A stretch of DNA of 64,000 nt from Novosphingobium kunmingense (GCF_002813245.1 NZ_PHUF01000004.1:1-64000); one strand, 5' to 3'; numbered from the stretch's first letter, positions 43,949-52,808 are shown. Numbers and translations are program-made. Notes: a model not told the origin generated them from the letters alone.

Positions 43949-45178
43949 TCAGGCAATGGCCCCCTTGGCCTTCAGTTCCTCGATCTTGTCCCAGTCGACG
44001 CCCATTTCCATCAGGAACAGTTCGGTATGCTCGCTCGCTTCGGGCGCGCGCGTGTTCGACACCGTCTGCTTGTTGAACTGGACCGGGTTGGCAACCAGCT
44101 TGATCGGTGCGCCGCCGTCCGCGCTTTCGACTTCGAAGATCCAGCCGTTGGCCTGGACCTGCTCGTCGTTGGCGACGTCGAGCGGCGACTGGTAGGCAGC
44201 CCACTGCCCCTTCATCGTCTTGAGGCGCTGGAGCCAGTAGGCAAAGGGCTGGCGCAGCATCGCCTCGCGGACCAGCAGGTGCGCCGCCTCGGAGTTTTCG
44301 TTGAGCTTCTCGATCGTCGCGAAGCGCGGATCCTTCGCGCAGTCTGGGATGTCGAGGTGGGTGAAAGTGTCCTCGATCAGTTGCGAGGGCGAAAGGACGG
44401 TAAGGTTGATGTAGCCCCCGTCCGAAGTCTTGAAGACGCCCATGAACGGGTTGGTGCCGATCACCGTCTTGCCCGGCAACGGATTAGAGAAAGGATCGAC
44501 CTGCATCTCCATGCAGACGTCGACCGAGCAGGCCGTCGCCCAGATCCCCGACGAGAGGAGCGAGACATCGACCTCGGTCGCCTCGCCAGTGCGTTCGCGG
44601 TGGAACAGCGCCGCCGCGATTCCGCCGGCAATGTTCATGCCGCCGATCGTGTCGCCATAGGCCGGTCCCGGCTGGGTCAGCGGCCATTCAAGCTCGCGCG
44701 GGGAAACGAGGATCGCGGAGCCGCCGCGCGCCCAGTAGGCAGTCGAATCGAACCCGCCCTTGTCCCGTTCGGGTCCCTTTTCGCCGAAGGCGGAGCCGCG
44801 GACGTAGATGATGTCCGGGTTTGCCGCTCGGATGTGCTCGAGGTCGATCTTCAGCTTCTGGCGGGCCGACGGCAGGTAGTTTGTCAGGAAGATGTCGCAA
44901 GTCTTGGCGATCTCGTAGATCAGGTCCTGCCCTTCGGGCGTCGATATGTCGATCCCGACAGACCGCTTGCCGCGATTGGGGTGCTGCATCAGCGCGTTGC
45001 GCCGCTGGTCGAGCGCGAAGCGCTGTAATTCCTTGATTCCGCGCTGGGCGTCGCCGCGCACGGGATGTTCGATCTTGATCACGTCCGCGCCCCAGTCGGT
45101 CAGGACTGCGCCGGCCGCCGGCACGAACGTGAACTGCGCCACCTCGAGCATGCGGATGCCCTTCATCACCTGGGTCAT
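43949..45178 (-). CDS. Family III CoA-transferase (CaiB/BaiF)
   Basis: A 409-residue transferase of normal length: VAQFTFVPAAGAVLTDWGAD, VIKIEHPVRGD, KRSVGIDISTPEG, and the catalytic segment EVDVSLLSSGIWAT with the Asp. It moves CoA between two carboxylic acids, so the cell can activate the substrate without ATP. It lies 16 bases after the ALDH and 16 bases before the crotonase-like gene in the operon 49236 to 40683. It serves here as the intact reference for the two unusual transferases at 9025 and 42017. Confidence 0.93.
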   Translation of the reverse strand: MTQVMKGIRMLEVAQFTFVPAAGAVLTDWGADVIKIEHPVRGDAQRGIKELQRFALDQRRNALMQHPNRGKRSVGIDISTPEGQDLIYEIAKTCDIFLTNYLPSARQKLKIDLEHIRAANPDIIYVRGSAFGEKGPERDKGGFDSTAYWARGGSAILVSPRELEWPLTQPGPAYGDTIGGMNIAGGIAAALFHRERTGEATEVDVSLLSSGIWATACSVDVCMEMQVDPFSNPLPGKTVIGTNPFMGVFKTSDGGYINLTVLSPSQLIEDTFTHLDIPDCAKDPRFATIEKLNENSEAAHLLVREAMLRQPFAYWLQRLKTMKGQWAAYQSPLDVANDEQVQANGWIFEVESADGGAPIKLVANPVQFNKQTVSNTRAPEASEHTELFLMEMGVDWDKIEELKAKGAIA

Positions 45179-45194
45179 CGGCTGCGTATCCTCT

Positions 45195-46670
45195 TTATTT
45201 CGCGCTGAACGAGATCACCTTCTGGTAGGTGAATTCGTTGAGCCCATCCTCGCCATACTCGCGGCCGTAGCCCGAGCGCTTGATCCCGCCGAAGGGTGCG
45301 TCGGACAGCATCGTCCCCGCCCCGCCGTTGATCGCCACTCCGCCGGTGCGCAGGCGCAGCGCCATTTCGTAGGCCTTGCCCGCGTCGGTCGAGTAGATCG
45401 CGCCGGCAAGTCCGAAATCGCTGGCATTGGCCAGCGCGATCGCTTCCTCGTCGTCATCGAAGCCGATCACCGCCCCGACCGGTCCGAATACCTCTTCCTG
45501 GGCAATCCGGCTGTCGTTGCGGACGTTGTCGAACAGGGTGGGTTCGAAGAAAAACCCCTTGTCGAAGCCGGCGGGCCGCTTGCCCCCGGCGACCAGGGTG
45601 GCCCCTTCGTCCTGCGCGATCGCGACGTACTGTTCGGTTCGCTTGCGCGCCACTTCTCGGATCAGCGGACCATATGACACGGTCGGATCGGACGGATTGC
45701 CGATCTTGACGTGGCCGAGCATCCCCTTCAGCGATTCCACGAACTGCGCGCGCACCGAATTGTGCACGAGCAGCCGGGTCGTCAGCGCACAGCCCTGCCC
45801 GCAGTGGACGGTGAACCCGCCCAGCCCGGCCATCGCCGCCTGGGCAAGGTCGGCGTCCGGGCGCACGATGAGCGCCGACTTGCCGCCCAGTTCCATCACG
45901 ATCCGCTTGAGCGTCGGGGCACCCTGAGCCTGGATCGCCTCGCCCACCTTGTCCGAGCCGGTGAAGTGGACAAGATCGACCCGCGGGTCGCTGGTCAGGA
46001 TGCGGCCCGCCTCGATGTCCCCGGTGACGATCGAGAGAACACCCTTGGGCAATCCCACCTGGTCGGCGATTTCGCCCAGGATCAGGGCTTCCATCGGCGT
46101 GTAAGGCGACGGCTTGAGCACCACAGTGCAGCCGGCCAGCAGCGCGGGAACGACCTTGCCGATGTTGAGGAAGAACGGGAAGTTGTAGGGCGAGATCGCG
46201 GCGACCACACCCACCGGTTCGCGGCTGACGACACCCGTGCCAAGGGTCGTCGTGCCCTGCGCGTTGGGCGTCAGTTCGACCGGAAGCGAGGTTACCGGCG
46301 GACGGCTCGCCACTTCGACGGTGCGGCGGGCATGCTTCATCGGAATGCCGTATTGCAGGAACCCGGCCAGCATCTGCGTAGCCCCCGCCTCGGCCACGAT
46401 CATGCGGACGATTTCGTCGCGGCGCTCGTCGATCGCGTCGAGAAAGCGGGACATCAGCGCCTGGCGATGAGCCATCGGCACGTGCGGCCAGTCGGAGTGG
46501 TCGAAGGCATGGCGTGCCGCGGCGATCGCCGCCTCGACCTGCTCGGCGCTGCCGACCGGCGCCTCGATCAGCAGGCTTTCGTCGGCGGGGTTGATCACGG
46601 CCTCGCGATGCGGGGCCGCCTGCCATTCGCCGCCGATATAGACGCTATCGGGATGTTTCAGAAATGTCAT
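45195..46670 (-). CDS. NAD(P)-dependent aldehyde dehydrogenase
   Basis: A 491-residue ALDH started at MTFLKHPDSVYIGGEW, whose ATG overlaps the P450 stop (ATGA). The catalytic Cys is in HCGQGCALTTR, the Glu in MELGGKSALI, the cofactor loop FTGSDKVGEAI and the end PFGGIKRSGYGREYG. Directly after a P450, it probably turns an aldehyde from terminal oxidation into the acid that the following CoA-transferases activate. Same length as, but distinct from, the ALDH at 31407. Confidence 0.93.
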   Translation of the reverse strand: MTFLKHPDSVYIGGEWQAAPHREAVINPADESLLIEAPVGSAEQVEAAIAAARHAFDHSDWPHVPMAHRQALMSRFLDAIDERRDEIVRMIVAEAGATQMLAGFLQYGIPMKHARRTVEVASRPPVTSLPVELTPNAQGTTTLGTGVVSREPVGVVAAISPYNFPFFLNIGKVVPALLAGCTVVLKPSPYTPMEALILGEIADQVGLPKGVLSIVTGDIEAGRILTSDPRVDLVHFTGSDKVGEAIQAQGAPTLKRIVMELGGKSALIVRPDADLAQAAMAGLGGFTVHCGQGCALTTRLLVHNSVRAQFVESLKGMLGHVKIGNPSDPTVSYGPLIREVARKRTEQYVAIAQDEGATLVAGGKRPAGFDKGFFFEPTLFDNVRNDSRIAQEEVFGPVGAVIGFDDDEEAIALANASDFGLAGAIYSTDAGKAYEMALRLRTGGVAINGGAGTMLSDAPFGGIKRSGYGREYGEDGLNEFTYQKVISFSAK

Positions 46671-47911
46671 TGCACGCTCCAGACGATGGGCAGGTTCCGG
46701 ATCGACAGCAGGCCAGGAGTTACAGTGGTGTCGGCGCCCGGCTTCACCTGGAAGGCCGGGATGCGCTGGAGGAACTCGTCGAGCAGGATGCGCAACTCGC
46801 GCCGTGCCAGATGCGCACCGAGACACAAATGAACGCCGCCGACGAACGTGTAGTGGCGGTTGGGGCTGCGCGCCGGGTCGAAGGTGCGCGGATCGGCGAA
46901 CTGGGCCGGGTCGAAATTGCCCGAGGAATTGAGACAGGTGACATAGTCGCCGGCCTTCAGCGTCACCCCGTCCCAATCGAGGTCCTGCTTGACCAAGCGG
47001 AACGAGTTGACCAGCGGCTGGGTGCGCAGGAACTCCTCGACCGCGGTGTTGCGCAGGTCGGGCTCCGCGCGCAGGCGCGCCTGGAGCTTCTGGTCGAGCG
47101 CCATCCGGCGGAACATCTGGCTGATGGTCGAGGCAACGGTATCCAGCCCGCCCAGCCACAGGAACCAGGTCATCCCGATCACTTCGTCGGGCGTCAGGGC
47201 GCGGCCTTCGATCGCACCATTGGCGATGTAGCTGCCCAGCCGATCGTCGGGATTGCGCTGCTTTTCGGCAATGAATCCACGCAGGTAGGCGATCACCTGG
47301 CGCACCGCGTCGCCCATCCGCTGGGGGTCACGCGAATGGAGGATCTCCCATTCCCAGTCGAGGAACTGCTCGAACATCGCGAACGGCAACCCCATCAGGT
47401 CGAGGAATACCCGCACCGGATAGACCCGGCCGAAATCGTAGGCGATGTCGACTTCGCCCTTGCCCGCGAACTGGTCGATCATCTCCACGGCCATCGCCCG
47501 CACCGAAGGCTCGAGCTTTTTCAAGGCAACTGGGGTGAAATGGCCGTTGAGGAAGCGGCGGTACTTGCCGTGATCGGGCGGATCGATGCCGAGCGGGATC
47601 GACGGGAACGTCTCGCCCGCCAGCAACTGGAACTGGGCAACGCCCTTGGTGCTGAAGTTGTCGTTATCCTCGTAGACCCGGCGAATGTCTTCATAGTGCG
47701 AAACGCACCATGTTCCGTCCGGCTTGTCCGAAAACGCAAAGGGGCTGAACAGCAGCCGGGGCACGCCCGGTTCGCGCAGCTTGTCGGTCCGCGCATAGGG
47801 GTCGAGCAGGTCGTTCGGCTCATGGCCCATGGCAAAGCGGATATCGACCACCCGCTCGGCCGGCACGTGGGCCGGCACGGGCGCGTCGACCCGCCAGTCT
47901 GCAACGCTCAT
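46667..47911 (-). CDS. Cytochrome P450
   Basis: A 414-residue P450 started at MSVADWRVDAPVPAHV with SD GGAGAG. I-helix WFLWLGGLDTVAS, K-helix VEEFLRT and heme loop TFVGGVHLCLGAHLAR with Cys363; the heme loop has Val where most have Gly after Phe (FGxGxHxC). Like the first P450 it lacks redox partners in this window. Its neighbours, amidohydrolase before and ALDH after, suggest a C-H oxidation that leads to a carboxylic acid. Possible substrates are terpenoid or steroid side chains; inferred from context. Confidence 0.94.
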   Translation of the reverse strand: MSVADWRVDAPVPAHVPAERVVDIRFAMGHEPNDLLDPYARTDKLREPGVPRLLFSPFAFSDKPDGTWCVSHYEDIRRVYEDNDNFSTKGVAQFQLLAGETFPSIPLGIDPPDHGKYRRFLNGHFTPVALKKLEPSVRAMAVEMIDQFAGKGEVDIAYDFGRVYPVRVFLDLMGLPFAMFEQFLDWEWEILHSRDPQRMGDAVRQVIAYLRGFIAEKQRNPDDRLGSYIANGAIEGRALTPDEVIGMTWFLWLGGLDTVASTISQMFRRMALDQKLQARLRAEPDLRNTAVEEFLRTQPLVNSFRLVKQDLDWDGVTLKAGDYVTCLNSSGNFDPAQFADPRTFDPARSPNRHYTFVGGVHLCLGAHLARRELRILLDEFLQRIPAFQVKPGADTTVTPGLLSIRNLPIVWSVQ

Positions 47912-47922
47912 CGGTTCTCTCC

Positions 47923-49236
47923 TCAGGCCGACGCGAACATCCGCTGGATGTCGCCCGACGTGACCGGACGACGCGACTTGCCGACGATGTCCATGCTGTC
48001 TGTCTTGAGGCCACCCAGGTTGTGGCGCGGCGAAACGTCGACGTCCTTGCCCAGTTCGCGCAGGTGCCCGACCGTGCAGTTGGCCCTGCCGCCGTTGAGG
48101 CCAAAGGCATCGAAGCTGTAATCGCGCATCACGTTGAGGTGCGTGATCTTGTTGATCGTCTCCGGCTTGAGACCGTTGACCGAGGCCCACAGGTATTCGG
48201 GAACGTTCGGCCAGACGGTGTCGGAATGGGGATAGTCGCACTCGTAGGCGACCATGTCCTCGTTCATGTACTCGAGGTTCTTGATGCCGAACTGGTCGTC
48301 GATGAAGCAGCAGATGATATGCCGCTTGAACACGTCTGACGGACGCTCTCCGCCGAAATCGGTGAAGGTCCACTCGTGATGGTGTTCGTAGGTGAAGTCG
48401 GCGCGCTCGAGGAAATAGGGGACCCAGCCGATCCCGCCCTCGGACAGCGCCATGCGCAGATCCGGATACCGCTTCCAGAAGCTGGCAAAGGTCCAGTCGG
48501 CCGCCGAATTGGCGATCGAGATCGGCATGGCGGTGATCCAGGCGTCGATCGGACTTTCGTCCGACGGGTGCATCGCCCGCGCCCCGGTGCCGATGTGGCA
48601 GTTGATCACCATCCTGTAGTCCGAACAGGCCTTCCAGAACGGTTCCCAGTATTCGTTGTGGATGCTGGGCAGGCCGATGTTCGCCGGATTGTCGGAGAAC
48701 GAGACGGCATGGACGCCCAGATCGCTCATCCGCTTAAGTTCCTTGAGCGTGGCGTCCATGTCCCAGGCCGGAACCAGGCACATCGGGATGAACCGGCCAG
48801 GAGCCGACGCGCACCATTCGGTGACATGCCAGTCGTTCCAGGCGCGGCAGGCCAGCAGGGCCTCTTCGGGGTCGCGCTGCGCCATGCCGACGAAGGCGCC
48901 GCCTGCAAAGCTGGGCATCGTCGGGAAATTGAGACTGGCGAGCACTCCGTTGGCGTTCATGTCGTCGACCCGCAGCTTGGGATCGAAGGTTCCCGGTCGC
49001 AACTGGTCGAAGGCCGACGGCTCCATCCCGTATTCGCTGCGCGGTCGGCCGACCACGGCGTTGAGACCGATGGTCGGAAACCGCTGGCCGTTCCACAGCC
49101 AGGTGTCCTTGCCGCCTTCCTTCACAATGCGCGGCGCCCGGTCCTTCTTGCCTTCGGGATAGTGGCGGATGAAGGCTTCGGGCGGTTCGACGGCGTGGTC
49201 GTCCACGCTGATGATGACCATGTCTTCCATCTGCAT
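47923..49236 (-). CDS. Amidohydrolase_2 family metal-dependent hydrolase
   Basis: A 437-residue member, first gene of the operon 49236 to 40683, with SD GGGAGAA before the ATG. Metal-site residues are DDH in IISVDDHAVEPPEAF, His in INCHIGTGARA and Asp in YECDYPHSDTVWP. It is longer than and diverged from the pair at 15035 and 18097, with an insert giving the WNGQRFPTIGLNAV segment. The family does hydrolytic or decarboxylating steps on ring or side-chain acids. Its promoter carries motif B and, on the far side, a perfect motif A. Confidence 0.88.
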   Translation of the reverse strand: MQMEDMVIISVDDHAVEPPEAFIRHYPEGKKDRAPRIVKEGGKDTWLWNGQRFPTIGLNAVVGRPRSEYGMEPSAFDQLRPGTFDPKLRVDDMNANGVLASLNFPTMPSFAGGAFVGMAQRDPEEALLACRAWNDWHVTEWCASAPGRFIPMCLVPAWDMDATLKELKRMSDLGVHAVSFSDNPANIGLPSIHNEYWEPFWKACSDYRMVINCHIGTGARAMHPSDESPIDAWITAMPISIANSAADWTFASFWKRYPDLRMALSEGGIGWVPYFLERADFTYEHHHEWTFTDFGGERPSDVFKRHIICCFIDDQFGIKNLEYMNEDMVAYECDYPHSDTVWPNVPEYLWASVNGLKPETINKITHLNVMRDYSFDAFGLNGGRANCTVGHLRELGKDVDVSPRHNLGGLKTDSMDIVGKSRRPVTSGDIQRMFASA

Positions 49237-49282
49237 CGCAATTCTCCCGGTGGCTGGCCGCAGTTCGCTCGCGACTCAAAAA

Positions 49283-49297
49283 TTGATGAAGTGTCAA
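49283..49297. promoter_or_regulatory. Motif B operator-like palindrome (site 4)
   Basis: TTGATGAAGTGTCAA fits TTGAYRNNNYGTCAA and lies 47 bases before the amidohydrolase ATG at 49236. Confidence 0.55.
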
Positions 49298-49338
49298 TTT
49301 ACCCGATGGACGCCCCTTCGGCAATGGCCTAAATGTTC

Positions 49339-49354
49339 ACCTGGTTATACAAGT
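49339..49354 (-). promoter_or_regulatory. Motif A operator-like palindrome (site 8)
   Basis: On the minus strand ACTTGTATAACCAGGT, a full match to the consensus, 12 bases before the ATG at 49367 and 102 bases before the divergent amidohydrolase. Confidence 0.65.
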
Positions 49355-49366
49355 GGAGAGTGCGTG

Positions 49367-49786
49367 ATGGCGTTGCCGCCCACCCGGATCCTGCCGGTGA
49401 TCGACAAGGACAACGCGGCCTACTGGACCTGGGGCGCAAACGGCGAGCTTGCGATCCATCGCTGCGCGGACTGCGGATACCGGGTCCACCCGCCGGTGCC
49501 CTTCTGCCCGGCCTGCGACGGCCGTTCGGTCGGGCCTGAGGCGGTGTCCGGCCGCGGCCGGGTGACCACGTTCACCGTCAACCACAAGCAATGGGTGCCG
49601 GGCCTGGCGGTGCCATATGTTCTTGCGCTGGTCGAACTGGTCGAGCAGCCCGACGTGCGGCTCGTCGCCAACATCACCCATTGCGATCCCGGCCAGGTTC
49701 GCTTCGGAATGGAGGTCGAAGTGTGGTTCGAACCGGTCGAGGACCTGTGGGTTCCGCTGTTCCGTCCGGCGCGAGGCGCGGCATGA
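49367..49786 (+). CDS. DUF35 zinc-ribbon/OB-fold protein
   Basis: A 139-residue DUF35 protein started at MALPPTRILPVIDKDN with SD GGAGAG. Zinc ligands are RCADCGY and FCPAC, followed by the OB-fold with TFTVNHKQWVPGLAVPY. It overlaps the thiolase-like gene by 4 bases, making the third pair. The tightest motif A site of the window relative to a start codon is directly before it. Confidence 0.91.
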   Translation: MALPPTRILPVIDKDNAAYWTWGANGELAIHRCADCGYRVHPPVPFCPACDGRSVGPEAVSGRGRVTTFTVNHKQWVPGLAVPYVLALVELVEQPDVRLVANITHCDPGQVRFGMEVEVWFEPVEDLWVPLFRPARGAA

Positions 49787-50967
49787 CGGCGCTGGCCGAA
49801 AAGAACACCGCGATCACCGGGATCGGACTGTCGGACGTCTCGCGCGGCGCAAGCAGGTCCGCCCTCGCCCTGACCGTCGACGCCGCGCTCGAAGCGATAG
49901 CCGATGCCGGCCTGTCCCGCGGCGATATCGATGGCATTGCCACCTGGCCGGGGGAGCGCGCCGATGGATCGGGCTTTTCGCCGGTCGGCTGCGCAGCGGT
50001 TCAGGATGCGCTGCGGCTCAAGCTGGGCTGGTACGGCGGGGGCGGCGAAGCGCCGGGCCAGTATGGTGCGGTGTTCAACGCCATCGGGGCAATCGCGGCG
50101 GGGCTGTGCCGCAACGTCCTCATCTTCCGGACGATGTACGAAGCGACCGCGCGCAAGACTGCCTTTGCCAACGCCCTGCTGCGCGAAGGCCAGCGCCAGG
50201 CCGGGCCGTTTGCGTGGTACGCGCCCTACTATACCTATGCCGCCGCGCTGCAGCAGGCCCTGTTCTTCAATCTCTATGTCCACAAGAGCGGCATCCGCCC
50301 GGACCAGGTTGCACAGATCCCGATCAACCAGCGCCGCAACGCCGCGCTCAACCCCAAGGCGATCTATCGCACCCCGATCACGCTCGACGACTATCTGGCT
50401 TCGCCGCTGATCGCGACGCCGCTCAGGCTGTATGACTGCGACGTGCCCTGCGACGGCGCGGTGGCGATAGTGGTCTCGCGAATGGACGTCGCCCGCACGC
50501 TGCGCAATCCGCCGGTGCGGATCGAAGCGATCGGATCGTCGATGCAGTACCGCAATTCGTGGACCCAGCTCGATGCGCTCGACACCCAGGCCCAGCCCAA
50601 GGTCGCGGAGATGATGTGGAGCCGGACCGACCTCGGGCCGGCCGACGTCGACATCGCTCAACTCTACGACGGGTTTACGTTCCATACGCTCAACTGGCTC
50701 GAGAACTTCGGGTTCTGCGAACGCTTCGGCGCGAAGGACTTCATCGAGGGCGGGCGGCGGATCGCTCTCGAGGGCGATCTGCCCGTCAACACGGGCGGCG
50801 GTGCGCTGTCGGCCGGCAGGCTGCACGCTTACGGCGCGGTCCACGAAGCTTGCACCCAGTTGTGGGGCCGCGGTGGCGAACGGCAGGTCAAGCGCGACCC
50901 GCGTGTCTGCGCGACCTCGACGGCCGGAGGCCCGCTGGCCGGGGCCATGCTGCTGGTGCGGGACTAG
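49783..50967 (+). CDS. Thiolase-like protein, probable Ltp2-type aldolase
   Basis: A 394-residue SCP2-thiolase-like protein started at MTALAEKNTAITGIGLSD. It lacks a Cys at the thiolase nucleophile region (GGGGEAPGQYGAVFNAIG) and reads VNTGGGALSAGRLHAYG in place of the GHP motif. AQLYDGFTFHTLNWLENFGF matches the Ltp-type loop. Paired with DUF35 it should catalyse retro-aldol cleavage. It converges with the GntR gene, sharing a CTAG that contains both stop codons. Confidence 0.88.
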   Translation: MTALAEKNTAITGIGLSDVSRGASRSALALTVDAALEAIADAGLSRGDIDGIATWPGERADGSGFSPVGCAAVQDALRLKLGWYGGGGEAPGQYGAVFNAIGAIAAGLCRNVLIFRTMYEATARKTAFANALLREGQRQAGPFAWYAPYYTYAAALQQALFFNLYVHKSGIRPDQVAQIPINQRRNAALNPKAIYRTPITLDDYLASPLIATPLRLYDCDVPCDGAVAIVVSRMDVARTLRNPPVRIEAIGSSMQYRNSWTQLDALDTQAQPKVAEMMWSRTDLGPADVDIAQLYDGFTFHTLNWLENFGFCERFGAKDFIEGGRRIALEGDLPVNTGGGALSAGRLHAYGAVHEACTQLWGRGGERQVKRDPRVCATSTAGGPLAGAMLLVRD

Positions 50968-51755
50968 TCGCCGAGCGAATCGACGATCCGGCTGCCTTCG
51001 CCTTCGCTGGTCCAGGTGACGTTGGCGTTCCGAAGGTGCAGGCGCCAGTGGGCGACCGCGCCTTCGACGTCGCCCGCCTCGATCAGATTGACGACCTTCT
51101 GATACGAACGAAGCCCCGCGCGATGACTTTTGCGCCGGCCATCGCTGCTCCGCGGGTGCCGCTTCTGGAAGTCGCGCTGGTGCTTGCCGGCAAGGCTCAG
51201 CAGCATCCGGCTGAGGAAGGTGATGGTCTTGAGCCCGGTTGCCGCGACCAGCGCCTGGTGGAACACCTCGACCCGTTCGATGAATTCCTCGTGCTTGTCG
51301 GCGTCCAGCAGGGCTTCCATATCGGCCAGCAGGTTGCGCAAACCCACCACGGCCCCGCCGCCCCGGTCCGTCGCCAGCCAGCGCACCACCGACGGTTCGA
51401 TGGCAAGGCGCGCCTGGTAGAGGTCGGCAATCGTGGTGCCCTGCGATTCAAGCACGTAACCGGCATAGCGCGAGACCAGATCGATCGACGGCTTGTGCAC
51501 CTTGGCCCCGGTTCGCGATCCGCGCACGACGCTGATCAGTCCTTCGGCCTCGAGGATGCGGAACGCCTCGCGCAGCGTAGGGCGCGAGATGCCCAGGCTC
51601 TCCATCAGCTGCCCTTCGGGTGGCAGGCTATCGCCTTCGTTGAGTTCGCCTCGGACGATCTGGGCGCGGATCTTGTCCGCGACGATCTCGCTGGTCTTGG
51701 GCACGTGGATGCGCTGCGGCGCAGCTGCTGCATCGTCGATCGGGCCTAGCAGCAT
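50964..51755 (-). CDS. GntR-family (FadR/FCD-type) regulator
   Basis: About 263 residues if started at MLLGPIDDAAAAPQRIH, preceded by GGAAGGAAAG; an in-frame ATG at 51779 has no SD. Winged helix: LNEGDSLPPEGQLMESLGIS, then RPTLREAFRILEAEGLISV. The C-terminal FCD domain (VFHQALVAATGLKTI, HRAGLRSYQKVVNLIEAGD) binds small acids or acyl-CoA. It is a candidate reader of motif A; a degenerate copy lies upstream at 51809. It sits at the right end of the 39-51 kb block. Confidence 0.9.
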   Translation of the reverse strand: MLLGPIDDAAAAPQRIHVPKTSEIVADKIRAQIVRGELNEGDSLPPEGQLMESLGISRPTLREAFRILEAEGLISVVRGSRTGAKVHKPSIDLVSRYAGYVLESQGTTIADLYQARLAIEPSVVRWLATDRGGGAVVGLRNLLADMEALLDADKHEEFIERVEVFHQALVAATGLKTITFLSRMLLSLAGKHQRDFQKRHPRSSDGRRKSHRAGLRSYQKVVNLIEAGDVEGAVAHWRLHLRNANVTWTSEGEGSRIVDSLGD

Positions 51756-51808
51756 CACAGTCTTTCCTTCCCGGACCATAGCGGTCGACGGGTAAAGATA
51801 GTGAACTT

Positions 51809-51824
51809 GGTTTTATAACTAAAG
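51809..51824 (+). promoter_or_regulatory. Degenerate motif A site (site 9)
   Basis: GGTTTTATAACTAAAG keeps the core TATAACTA but only 10 of 16 positions. It lies 53 bases before the GntR start at 51755. Confidence 0.3.
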
Positions 51825-51947
51825 CGCATTTTGCGCGGGGCGGAGAGTTTGTCCCCGGAATGTGATGCCATTCACCCGGCACGTGGCCTCGTTCCAGCCT
51901 CTAGCCACCTTGCCCCAATGGCGCAAAACAATTCGCGAGAGCGCACG

Positions 51948-52808
51948 TTACCCCCCGAACGAGAGCCCTTCGTTGAGCGTCCACTTGCCGTTCCGCCCTC
52001 GCACCCAGCCGCCGGCCGCCGCGGTCCCGCCATCGACGGGCAGGATCACGCCGCTGATGTAGGAAGCCGCCGACGAGCACAGGAACGCCGCCGCCTCGCC
52101 GCACTCGGCGTCGATCCCTTCGCGGCCCAAGGGGATCAGCCGGTTCATGGCATCGGCGGCTTCGGGGCTCGGCCGGCGCCAGGCGGACGGATCGACCGGA
52201 CCGCTGCGGTTGCCGTGGTTGCCGGGCGTGATGGTGTGATCGGGTGAGATGCAGTTGACCCGGATGCCATGGCCGGAAAGCTCCACCGCCATCGACTTGG
52301 TGAAGTTGACCATGCCGGCCTTGCACGCGGCATAGACGGCAAAGTTGGGTGCCGCGCGCTCGGCCTCGATCGAGGCGACGTTGACAATGGCCCCGCCGCG
52401 GCCGCCGCGGATCATGATCGGCGCGGCGGCGTGTGTCGCCGCGAGCATCGAGACGAGGTTGATGTCGATGTGACGCCGCCAGCTTCGCTCGCTCTGTTCG
52501 AGGAACGGGCGCGCCGCGGTACCGCCGGCGTTGTTGACCAGGATGTCGAGCCGGCCGAACGCGGCATCGGTCGCCTCGACCGCCGCGCGCACCGCGTCGG
52601 CGTCCATCGCGTCGCCCGGCACGGCGAGGGCGCGGCAACCACGTTCCCGGACCCGTTCGGCCGCTTCCTCGGCCCGCTCGGCAACGATGTCGAACACGGC
52701 CACGTCGGCTCCTGCCTCGGCCAGCTTGAGCGCGATCGCCCGGCCGATGCCGCCACCGCCGCCGGTAACGAAGGCGGCTTGCCCGGCAAGCGAGATCGTC
52801 AGCGCCAT
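51948..52808 (-). CDS. SDR oxidoreductase
   Basis: A 286-residue SDR: TGGGGGIGRAI, NNAGGTAARP, VASIEAERAAPNFAVYAACK (Ser and YAACK), DHTITPGNHG. A C-terminal extension of about 25 residues (AAGGWVRGRNGKWTLNEG) resembles steroid and terpenoid-type SDRs with longer tails. Last gene of the operon 54214 to 51948. Role likely alcohol oxidation or ketone reduction on the same substrate class. Confidence 0.9.
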   Translation of the reverse strand: MALTISLAGQAAFVTGGGGGIGRAIALKLAEAGADVAVFDIVAERAEEAAERVRERGCRALAVPGDAMDADAVRAAVEATDAAFGRLDILVNNAGGTAARPFLEQSERSWRRHIDINLVSMLAATHAAAPIMIRGGRGGAIVNVASIEAERAAPNFAVYAACKAGMVNFTKSMAVELSGHGIRVNCISPDHTITPGNHGNRSGPVDPSAWRRPSPEAADAMNRLIPLGREGIDAECGEAAAFLCSSAASYISGVILPVDGGTAAAGGWVRGRNGKWTLNEGLSFGG

